A stretch of DNA of 39,951 nucleotides from the NCBI GenBank assembly GCA_026983515.1, contig JALWHT010000146.1, forward strand, positions 1-39,951. The letters run 5' to 3'. Source of the DNA: Sulfurovum sp. (GTDB lineage Bacteria; Campylobacterota; Campylobacteria; Campylobacterales; Sulfurovaceae). This document shows, in pieces, positions 1 to 8,108 of this stretch (position 1 is the first letter of the stretch; each line of letters begins with the position of its first letter). Under the pieces are notes generated by a model. That model worked only from the letters and a program-made list of their open reading frames with translations, was not told where the DNA came from and made no database searches. Position numbers and translations under genes: made by a program.

Positions 1-941
1 AGGTACAGAAGCTGCTGATGAACCGTCCGTTGCCAAAAGGCAGCATCAAAGAGCATGAATCGGATATCATTAAAGCCATTGAGGAAGCAGACGGTTTTGC
101 ACAGGTCTTCCCGGAAGACAAATACTTTATTGTCGACAAGCTCCAGAAAGCAGACCACATTGTCGGTATGACCGGAGACGGGGTCAACGATGCACCGGCA
201 CTGAAAAAAGCAGACTGTGGTATTGCCGTCAGCGGTGCAACCGATGCAGCACGTGCATCAGCAGACCTTGTACTGCTTGCACCGGGTCTGAATGTCATCA
301 ATAATGCCATTAAAATCGCACGTATCACCTTTGAACGGATGCAGAGCTATACGATCTACCGTATCACAGAAACGATCCGTGTCATCCTGCTCTTTACACT
401 GACCATTTCGATCTTCGACTTTTACCCCATCACAGCCATCGAGATCATCCTCCTTGCACTCTTTAACGACCTGCCGATTCTCGCTATCGCGTATGACAAT
501 ACCAAACTGCGAAAATATCCGGTACGGTGGGATATGAAAGAGGTACTGGTACTCTCAAGCTGGCTTGGTATTGCGGGTGTACTTTCATCGTTCCTGCTCT
601 TCTGGCTGGTCTATTATGTCTGGCAGGTCAATGCAGAACTGACACAGACGATCTTCTTTGCGAAACTGATCATCGCAGGACACGGTACACTCTACAATAC
701 AAGACGTGATGACTGGTTCTGGAAAAAGCCATGGCCAAACCCCATACTCTGGAATGCGTCACTCTGGTCTGCGGTAGCGGCAGTGATCATTGCTGTCTAC
801 GGCTTCGGGCTTATCTATCCGATGGGATGGGGATGGGCACTATTCCTCGTAGTCTACCTCTTTGTATGGTTCCTCTTCAATGACGCAGTCAAGATGCTGG
901 TACTCAACTATTACCGTAAACGCGGAAAACTGGATATTTAG
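1..941 (+). CDS. P-type (P3A-like, plasma-membrane H+-transporting) ATPase, C-terminal part, truncated by window edge
   Basis: Frame is open through the left edge (GTA CAG AAG CTG CTG ATG from position 3). Contains MTGDGVNDAPALKKADCGIAVSGATDAARASADLVLL hinge motif followed by several TM segments. Confidence 0.9.
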   Translation, partial: VQKLLMNRPLPKGSIKEHESDIIKAIEEADGFAQVFPEDKYFIVDKLQKADHIVGMTGDGVNDAPALKKADCGIAVSGATDAARASADLVLLAPGLNVINNAIKIARITFERMQSYTIYRITETIRVILLFTLTISIFDFYPITAIEIILLALFNDLPILAIAYDNTKLRKYPVRWDMKEVLVLSSWLGIAGVLSSFLLFWLVYYVWQVNAELTQTIFFAKLIIAGHGTLYNTRRDDWFWKKPWPNPILWNASLWSAVAAVIIAVYGFGLIYPMGWGWALFLVVYLFVWFLFNDAVKMLVLNYYRKRGKLDI

Positions 942-951
942 GGAGATTGAA

Positions 952-2334
952 ATGAAAAAAGAAACCAAACAGATGAACCGACGCCAGATGCTCAAACTGA
1001 CTGCCGCTACCGGAGCGGGAGTGGTGCTGATGGGAAGTGAGGCAAGTGCCAATGCTCCCAAGGCAAACAGCAAAGAGGCCATCAGTAAAAAAAATCCGCT
1101 GCACATTGCCATTATTGGCGGAGGAATGGCAGGAACAGCGCTCGCCTACCGTTTGAGCCGTGCCATTACCTACCCTGTCATTACGCTTTATGAACCCCAG
1201 GAGCGCAGCTGCTGGTACCAGCCCGGACTCACCATGCTTGGTACCGGATTGTGGCCAATTGCCGATCTTTCTTACGAGCGGAACAATTATATTCCAATGC
1301 ATGTCACTCTCAAAAAAGAAGCGGTCACTGCTATTGATCCTGAAAAACTGTGTGTTACAGAAGCAAACGGCAAAGAGGTGCATTACGACTACATTATTGT
1401 TGCTACCGGTTTGCAGCTTGATTTTGATGCCATAGAGGGTCTGGGGAGCAACATTGCTTCCCTTGAACGTATGGACACACTGCCGGCATGGATGAATGAC
1501 GAAGCCATTGGCAGTGTTTACTACCTGCACGGTGCTTTTCGTCTTTCACTCCAGCTTGACAAAGTTGTACAAAAAGCACAAAAGGCTTCAAAAAAAGAAA
1601 AACTGCATGTTTTCTTTACCCAGCCAGGTATTCGTACCAAATCACCGGCTGCTGCCAAAAGTGTTCTTTTGACCCTTACACAACGGCTTGAAAAAGCAAA
1701 CCTTCGTGACCGTGTTGCAATCAGTTTTATAACAGAAGACGGGAAATTTTCAGAAAATAAACACTACAACAAACGCTACCATACACTTATGAAAAAAGAG
1801 GGAGTTAGCCTCATCACTGACAGACTGACAGCCATTGATGCAACCAATCAGAAAGCGACGTTTGAAAAGCAGGGAACACTGCCCTACGACTTCATACACA
1901 TTACTCCGCCGATGAAAGCCTCCGACTTCCTGGAAACTGCCGGTCTGCTCAATGAGAACGGTCTGGTTAATGTTGATCCAAAAACGCTGGAACACAAAGT
2001 GTACCCGAAACTCTTCGCCATCGGTGATATTGCAGGATGCGATACCCTTAAAAGTGCTTCTGCCATCAATGAGCAGGTCAAGATCATCACCGATACCATC
2101 CGTGCAATCGATGAAGGCGAAAAACCCAAGGCCCACTATGACGGATATGGTTCAGACACGATGCTCTGTCCGGAAAAAAAGGCAGCCATGATAGAAGCTT
2201 GGAACTACAAGGGAAACCCCCTTTCACCCTTGATAAGCCTCGATCCGATGCAATGCCACGGTATCTACTGGTATACAACACTCTATCTTTCAAGAACCTA
2301 TATGATGCAGGGTGTCCTGCGCGGATGGGCATAG
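952..2334 (+). CDS. Tat-exported FAD-dependent oxidoreductase, sulfide:quinone oxidoreductase / flavocytochrome c sulfide dehydrogenase-like
   Basis: ATG at 952 preceded by GGGAGATTGAA; twin-arginine leader MNRRQMLKLTAATGAGVVLMG; Rossmann motif IAIIGGGMAGTALA; CWYQPGLTMLGTG; second FAD motif KLFAIGDIAGCDTLKSA. Confidence 0.8.
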   Translation: MKKETKQMNRRQMLKLTAATGAGVVLMGSEASANAPKANSKEAISKKNPLHIAIIGGGMAGTALAYRLSRAITYPVITLYEPQERSCWYQPGLTMLGTGLWPIADLSYERNNYIPMHVTLKKEAVTAIDPEKLCVTEANGKEVHYDYIIVATGLQLDFDAIEGLGSNIASLERMDTLPAWMNDEAIGSVYYLHGAFRLSLQLDKVVQKAQKASKKEKLHVFFTQPGIRTKSPAAAKSVLLTLTQRLEKANLRDRVAISFITEDGKFSENKHYNKRYHTLMKKEGVSLITDRLTAIDATNQKATFEKQGTLPYDFIHITPPMKASDFLETAGLLNENGLVNVDPKTLEHKVYPKLFAIGDIAGCDTLKSASAINEQVKIITDTIRAIDEGEKPKAHYDGYGSDTMLCPEKKAAMIEAWNYKGNPLSPLISLDPMQCHGIYWYTTLYLSRTYMMQGVLRGWA

Positions 2335-2343
2335 GAAAATAAA

Positions 2344-3102
2344 ATGAAAAAATCGATTTACAAAAAAGAGCTCTATGAACTACAGGTGGAACTGGTAAAG
2401 TTTCAAAAGTATGTCATTGAAAAGGAGATTGCCGTCTGTCTCCTCTTTGAGGGGCGTGATGCCGCAGGAAAAGACGGTACCATCAAACGCTTTACAGAAC
2501 ACCTCAGTCCAAGGGAAGCACGTACCGTTGCACTGGGAAAACCCAGTGACAAAGAGACGAAGTCGTGGTACTTTCAGCGCTATGTGCCGCATCTGCCAAG
2601 TGAAGGCGAAATTGTCTTTTTTAACCGTAGCTGGTACAACCGGGCCGGGGTAGAGAAAGTCATGGGATTTTGTACAGCCAAACAGTACAAAACCTTTATG
2701 GAAGAGGTAGGCAGTTTTGAACAGATGCTGACACATTCTGGTGTCCGTTTTTTTAAGTACTACCTCGATATTTCCAAAAAGGAGCAGAAAAAACGTCTTG
2801 ATGCACGCAAGACCGACCCGCTCAAACAGTGGAAACTCAGCCCTATTGACGCAAAGGCACAGGAGAAATGGAAAGCCTACTCCAAAGCCAGGGACGCAAT
2901 GTTCAACAAAACCTCGTTTGTCTACGCTCCCTGGTATGTTGTCCATACCGATGACAAAAAAGAAGCACGTATCAATGTGATGAAACATTTTCTCAGCCAG
3001 AACAACTATCCTGACAAACGTGAAGAGCTGCTTCTTTACGACCATAATGTCGTCTGCAAGTTTGATCCGGTCTGCTACGACAAAGGGATGATCGCACCAT
3101 GA
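2344..3102 (+). CDS. ppk2: Polyphosphate kinase 2 family protein
   Basis: FEGRDAAGKDGTIKRFTEHLSPRE Walker A, SWYFQRYVPHLPSEGEIVFFNRSWYNRAGVEKVMGF, typical PPK2 size of 252 aa. Confidence 0.93.
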   Translation: MKKSIYKKELYELQVELVKFQKYVIEKEIAVCLLFEGRDAAGKDGTIKRFTEHLSPREARTVALGKPSDKETKSWYFQRYVPHLPSEGEIVFFNRSWYNRAGVEKVMGFCTAKQYKTFMEEVGSFEQMLTHSGVRFFKYYLDISKKEQKKRLDARKTDPLKQWKLSPIDAKAQEKWKAYSKARDAMFNKTSFVYAPWYVVHTDDKKEARINVMKHFLSQNNYPDKREELLLYDHNVVCKFDPVCYDKGMIAP

Positions 3103-4352
3103 GTCTTTCTCCTGACCTCATTCATCTGGCAGTAACGATTGTTTTCAGTTTTCTGGTCGGTATGGAGCTTCGTACCTACCGGGAGCAGTACCATGCCAAA
3201 GAAGAAAATCTCTATTTCGGTACGGCACGCACCTATACCTTCATCGGTATTCTCGGCTATCTTTTCTACAAACTCGACCCCTCCAGCCTGAGTGCCTACA
3301 TAGCCGTATTACTTGGGCTTTCGGCACTTTTTGCCATGCTCTACTGGCACAAGCTGGGTGAGGGCAAGTCAAGTATTTTGCCTTATGTAGTGATGCTCTC
3401 GGTATATAGCTTTGGTCCACTGACCGAACGCTTCCCTCTTTGGATGCCTTCACTGCTGTTCGTACTCATTATCTTTCTGCTCAACGCCAAACAGTCTCTC
3501 CATCACTGGGGAGAAACAATCAATATGCATGAGTTTGAAACACTGGGAAAGATGGTACTGCTCTCTGCTGTTATCCTTCCTTTGCTCCCCAATACCAATA
3601 CCATTCCCTATCTGCCTATTTCACCTTTTAAAATATGGCTGGCGGTAGTGGTTATTTCAGGCATAAGCTATGGCGGCTACCTGGTGCAAAAATACCTTTT
3701 CCCCTCCAAAGGCTATTTTCTGACTGGCATTTTCGGCGGCACCTACTCTTCTACAGCAACAACCGTTGTCCTTGCGCGAAAAGCAAAATCAGGGGGAAAC
3801 AATCCGGTCATCGATGCTGCCATCATTGCCGCAACATCCATGATGTATCTTCGCCTTCTCGTTGTAGCCGGCGTCTTTAATTTCACTGTTGCCAAAACAT
3901 TGATCCTCCCTTTTACTACTATGGCATTGGCGGGACTTCTTTTCTCATTTTTCTATTTGATACAAAAAAAACAGCAGATCAAACATGCCGAATTTGTCGA
4001 CAAGAACCCACTGGAGCTGGGAACAGCCTTTCTCTTTGCCGGTCTTTTTGTACTCATGATGATCATTACCCACTTTGTCATCAGCCACTACGGAAACAAT
4101 GGATTGCAGGTACTCTCATTCGTGGTCGGGTTTACAGACATTGACCCTTTTATTCTCTCGCTTCTGACAGGAAAATATGCCGTTGGGCAGCATGAACTGG
4201 TCGCAGCCATTATGATCGCCGCAGGCAGTAACAACCTCCTTAAGGCACTGTATGCCGTCTGGTTCGGCGGCATCAAAGGCGGCATCCGTTCTGCTGTCTG
4301 GATTGGTCTACTGGGTGTAGCTACCATTGCCTGGGCACTGTACGGTATGTAG
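3099..4352 (+). CDS. MgtC/SapB-DUF4010 family membrane protein
   Basis: N-terminal FLVGMELRTYREQ...FGTARTYTFIGILGYL (MgtC-like) and C-terminal GISYGGYLVQKY...GYFLTGIFGGTYSSTATTVVLARKAK (DUF4010-like); many TM helices; ATGA overlap with PPK2. Confidence 0.8.
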   Translation: MSLSPDLIHLAVTIVFSFLVGMELRTYREQYHAKEENLYFGTARTYTFIGILGYLFYKLDPSSLSAYIAVLLGLSALFAMLYWHKLGEGKSSILPYVVMLSVYSFGPLTERFPLWMPSLLFVLIIFLLNAKQSLHHWGETINMHEFETLGKMVLLSAVILPLLPNTNTIPYLPISPFKIWLAVVVISGISYGGYLVQKYLFPSKGYFLTGIFGGTYSSTATTVVLARKAKSGGNNPVIDAAIIAATSMMYLRLLVVAGVFNFTVAKTLILPFTTMALAGLLFSFFYLIQKKQQIKHAEFVDKNPLELGTAFLFAGLFVLMMIITHFVISHYGNNGLQVLSFVVGFTDIDPFILSLLTGKYAVGQHELVAAIMIAAGSNNLLKALYAVWFGGIKGGIRSAVWIGLLGVATIAWALYGM

Positions 4353-4404
4353 TGTTCTCTACTACACCGTTCACTTTAAATGAAATCTTTGCAAGAGTGC
4401 CGGA

Positions 4405-5499
4405 CTATATCTCCCCTTGCAGAAAATACTCAAATATCTGTGTGACCAGCGCAATGCGCTCCTCAAAACTCTTTTTACCCGCTCGCTCATGCACCGTATG
4501 GTCACCGTCACCGTAAGGTCCCCAGCCATCGAGGGTAGGGACTCCCTGTGACGCGATGATGTTGGCATCACTCACACCGCCACGCTTTTCGGTAGGCAGG
4601 GTAGTATTGCAGAGGGTCTCTATCTTCTTGACAAAAGCAGCCTGCTCTGGAGTAGGCTGCATCACATCACGCTGGATGCCGCCGGAAAGTTTCGATTCCG
4701 TTCCCTCGACATAAGCGGTATTGACAATGGCATCAACGGCTTCAAGAACCCTGTCACGTTCGTCGGTCGTGGTGTAGCGCAGTTCAAATGTCAGTTTCGC
4801 CTTGGGTGAGATGGTGTTGGCACCGATGCCTCCTTCTATTTTGCCGACATTGACGGTGGTCTGCTTTTCAAGATCAGTCAGGGCAACAAGTTTTTGCAGT
4901 TTAATCGCCGCTTCAAGATTGGCATCTGCCCCCTTGTCGTAGTGGTTTCCCGCATGCGCGGCGATGCCCTCAATATCGATGAAGAAGGTACCGACCCCCT
5001 TGCGGCCAATGACTACTTCGTCATGTACGCCCGCCGCTTCGAACACCATGCAGTAATCATACGCCTTTGCCAGTTTGGCCAAGAGGTGTTTGCTGTCATC
5101 ACTGCCGGTCTCTTCGTCACTGACGAGCAGAAAGTCAATATTGTGGATTGCTCCAAACTTTTTATGGACATTGCGGAGTGCCTGGAGCGCAACATAGTTG
5201 CCCCCTTTCATATCACACACCCCCGGACCGTATATCCATTCGTCGTCCTCTTTGAATGTTTCGAAAGTGCCAGGAGGGAAAACGGTGTCAAGGTGTCCGA
5301 GCAGCAGCAGCTTTTTACCCTCTTTTTGAGAAGCGGTAAGGTGCAGGTGGTCTCCGATCTCTTCTCTGGGATATCGGGTAAGCGTATAGCCAAGTTCCTC
5401 TAACCAATAGCCAAAGATTTCGCCGTTTTCATCGACACCTTCCTTGTTTTTTGTCCATGAGTTGATCTCGATGATCTTTTTGAGTTCGTTAAAGTCCAT
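4405..5499 (-). CDS. M20 family metallopeptidase (glutamate carboxypeptidase / ArgE-DapE-like)
   Basis: LLLLGHLDTVFPPGTF, GPGVCDMKGGNYVALQAL, LLVSDEETGSDDS and RKGVGTFFIDIEGIAAHAGNHYDKGADANLEAAIKL dimerisation domain. Confidence 0.88.
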   Translation of the reverse strand: MDFNELKKIIEINSWTKNKEGVDENGEIFGYWLEELGYTLTRYPREEIGDHLHLTASQKEGKKLLLLGHLDTVFPPGTFETFKEDDEWIYGPGVCDMKGGNYVALQALRNVHKKFGAIHNIDFLLVSDEETGSDDSKHLLAKLAKAYDYCMVFEAAGVHDEVVIGRKGVGTFFIDIEGIAAHAGNHYDKGADANLEAAIKLQKLVALTDLEKQTTVNVGKIEGGIGANTISPKAKLTFELRYTTTDERDRVLEAVDAIVNTAYVEGTESKLSGGIQRDVMQPTPEQAAFVKKIETLCNTTLPTEKRGGVSDANIIASQGVPTLDGWGPYGDGDHTVHERAGKKSFEERIALVTQIFEYFLQGEI

Positions 5500-5604
5500 A
5501 CTGCCGCTGCCTTCTCTTCTAAATATTGTGATTTTGTTATGATTCTCTGAAGATATTTTAATAAAATATAGTAAAATAAGAGATTAAATAACAAGGATGA
5601 TCGA

Positions 5605-6516
5605 ATGGGTAGAAAGATCGGAATGTGGATGTATCAAAACGGCGGCGGTGACAAGATAGAGCAGAAAATGGTGAAAAAGCTCAAAGAGCGCGGTATCGAA
5701 ACGGTGACCGATATCAATCTGCGTCATGCTGTAGCCAAAAAAGGACATATCTATCACGGCAAACGCAAAGTCGACAAACTCGATCTTTTCTTCTCCTACA
5801 ACGCCGGCGAGCAGACACAGTATCAGGTCTTTTTGTATCAGGCGCTTGCACGCATCATCCCGACTGTCAACTCTTACGAAGCGTTCGCGTTGACCGAAGA
5901 CAAATTCCAAACCTCCTATCTGCTGCAGCAAAACGGTGTAGCCACACCGGAGTTTCAACTCTGCCACAGAGACGATACAGAGCATCTTCGGCGTATTATG
6001 AAAAAATGGAAAAAAATGGTTTATAAGCCGACCGACGGCTGGGGCGGTGTAGGGCTTACAAAAATAGAGAATGAAGAAACACTCAACATGCTGCTTCCGT
6101 TCCTCAACCAGACCGACCTGCGCTTTTTCTATGTTGAAAAATTCGTCGAGTATGACAATACCGACTTCCGTGTCGATATTGTAGACGGAAAGTTTGTCGG
6201 ATGTTATGGCAGAAAAGCGAGCAAAAGCGACTGGCGCACCAACGTCACAAGCGGCGGTTCGGTCTTTAAACGTGAGCCAAATGATGAGATCATCGAACTT
6301 GCGATCAAGGCAGCCGAAGTATGCGGTACGGACATTGCCGGAGTAGACATCATCTACGATCTCGAACGAGAGGAGTATGTGGTGCTTGAAGTCAACGGCA
6401 TTCCGGCCTTTGCAACACCGGAGCAGGAGAAGATGGGACTGGACTTCAACGACCTCAAGATCGAACTTATTGTTGACCTGATCGACCGCAAGACAAAGAA
6501 AAGAAAGAAAAAGTAG
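5605..6516 (+). CDS. RimK/glutathione synthetase-like ATP-grasp ligase
   Basis: MVYKPTDGWGGVGLTKI, FYVEKFVEYDNTDFRVDIVDGKFVGCYGRKA, TNVTSGGSVFK, DIIYDLEREEYVVLEVNGIPAF (D...EVN metal-binding signature). Confidence 0.85.
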   Translation: MGRKIGMWMYQNGGGDKIEQKMVKKLKERGIETVTDINLRHAVAKKGHIYHGKRKVDKLDLFFSYNAGEQTQYQVFLYQALARIIPTVNSYEAFALTEDKFQTSYLLQQNGVATPEFQLCHRDDTEHLRRIMKKWKKMVYKPTDGWGGVGLTKIENEETLNMLLPFLNQTDLRFFYVEKFVEYDNTDFRVDIVDGKFVGCYGRKASKSDWRTNVTSGGSVFKREPNDEIIELAIKAAEVCGTDIAGVDIIYDLEREEYVVLEVNGIPAFATPEQEKMGLDFNDLKIELIVDLIDRKTKKRKKK

Positions 6517-6577
6517 ACGTCTGACATATGTAGTAAAGTGTTAGTAACAAAAAACAACGAAACAAAAAGGGGACACC

Positions 6578-8008
6578 ATGGCAAAAAAGAACAAACAGCA
6601 AAAACTACCAAAACTCGGACTGCTCTATCTCGACCACGTATTGAGATTTTTCGACAAAAGCAACTTCAGAGGCTGGCCTGACAAAATAGAGACTGTCATC
6701 TACCATTGGAAGAATGACAAAGACCGCTTCATCAGAGAAGTCAAACGCAAAAAAATCGACGTACTCATCGGAAACATTCCCGCTACTGCATATGAAACGT
6801 TCCGTGAAATTGCAAGAGAGCTGCCACATGTACAGTTCATCCCCTCACTCGATACACAGTTTGCCAACAAGTCCAAAGAAAATGTAACCCGTTTTGCCTG
6901 GAAATATAACATCCCTGTACCCAAAACCTACATTTTCTATGACAGAGAAAAGGGAATGAAATTCATCGAAGAGACAACATATCCAAAGATCATCAAAAAA
7001 AGTTACGGCCCTTCCAACTACGGCGGATACTTTGTCCACAAGGTAGACTCTGCCAAAGAGGCAAAAGAGCTGCTTGAGAAGAAAAAGTACAACCCCATCT
7101 ATATGCAGGACTTCGTCCCTATGGAGGCAGATGTACGCGTGATGCTCATTGGCCACAAGCCGGTGTGTGCTTTCTGGAGACGTCCGCCCAAGGGTGAGTG
7201 GCTGACCAACACAAGCCAGGGCGGAAGCATGGACTACATGGACGTGCCAAAAGAGCTGCTCGACCTTGCTGTCAAGGTCTCCAAAGCGGCAAACGCCGAG
7301 TACTGGGCGTGTGACGTGGCTGTTGGTGAGGATGGCAAGTACCGCATTCTCGAGTGTGCGACAGCCTTTGCCGCCTTCCCGTATATTCGTGACTGGATTG
7401 GGCAGTATCTGATGTGGAAATTCTCCAACGGGCGTTTCCCGCTGCCGAACATCCCGCTTTACAACTGGGAAGAGCTTGGCAAGATGGATGCAAGTGTGCT
7501 GCGTACACTTCGCTACATTACTTTTGGACGATACACACAAAGCTACGACGGTGCTTTCTTCCTTGACAAAAAAACCAAAAAGACAGAAGAGGGTGAAATG
7601 TATCTGCATGAGCTTGACAGCCTTTACCCCATGCTCAATACTTATACCAGAACCAAAGAAGAGTGGCCGAGTGAGAAATGGAATTTCCAGGACAATTACG
7701 GGAAAACCATTGAGAAGGTAAGTGCAAAGAAAAACCCCAAATATGACGATGACGATGAGGGGGCTCAGAGTGAAGCACAGGAGAACATTATTGAACTTTC
7801 CGAGAAAAAAGTGAAAAAACTGCTTACATCCGTCGAGGGAATCGGTGAGAAGAAGGCAGAAAAGATCATGAAAAAGTTCGACACTGCCGAACTGGTACAT
7901 GCCCTTGAAACTGCTCCTGAAAAAATTGGAGAAGAGTTCTCCTGGTTCAAGGAAAAATTCACCAAAAGACTGCTTAAAGAGTGGAAATCATTCAAAGATA
8001 AGCTCTAA
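6578..8008 (+). CDS. ATP-grasp domain protein with C-terminal helix-hairpin-helix domain
   Basis: YPKIIKKSYGPSNYGGYFV, YMQDFVPMEADVRVMLIGHKPVCAFWRR, TNTSQGGSMDYM, ILECATAFAAFPYI; C-terminus LLTSVEGIGEKKAEKIMKKF is HhH-like. ATG at 6578 preceded by AAAGGGG. Confidence 0.8.
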   Translation: MAKKNKQQKLPKLGLLYLDHVLRFFDKSNFRGWPDKIETVIYHWKNDKDRFIREVKRKKIDVLIGNIPATAYETFREIARELPHVQFIPSLDTQFANKSKENVTRFAWKYNIPVPKTYIFYDREKGMKFIEETTYPKIIKKSYGPSNYGGYFVHKVDSAKEAKELLEKKKYNPIYMQDFVPMEADVRVMLIGHKPVCAFWRRPPKGEWLTNTSQGGSMDYMDVPKELLDLAVKVSKAANAEYWACDVAVGEDGKYRILECATAFAAFPYIRDWIGQYLMWKFSNGRFPLPNIPLYNWEELGKMDASVLRTLRYITFGRYTQSYDGAFFLDKKTKKTEEGEMYLHELDSLYPMLNTYTRTKEEWPSEKWNFQDNYGKTIEKVSAKKNPKYDDDDEGAQSEAQENIIELSEKKVKKLLTSVEGIGEKKAEKIMKKFDTAELVHALETAPEKIGEEFSWFKEKFTKRLLKEWKSFKDKL

Positions 8009-8031
8009 AGGTGTACACTTCGCCGATTTTT

Positions 8032-8076
8032 TCTTCTCTGCCCCGGCTTTCGGATTCAGAGAAGAGACCCTTTTTT
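8032..8076 (+). terminator. Candidate intrinsic terminator after the ATP-grasp-HhH gene
   Basis: Perfect 9-bp stem TCTTCTCTG (8032-8040) / CAGAGAAGA (8057-8065), then GACCC and TTTTTT (8071-8076). The long 16-nt loop weakens the call. Confidence 0.5.
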
Positions 8077-8108
8077 ATTTCAAACCACTACCGTAAAGGC
8101 TGCTAACG

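Noticed and set aside
6845-7900. 351-aa minus-strand ORF
   Set aside because: Fully antisense to the well-supported ATP-grasp-HhH gene; sequence lacks domain motifs and looks like a codon-bias shadow.
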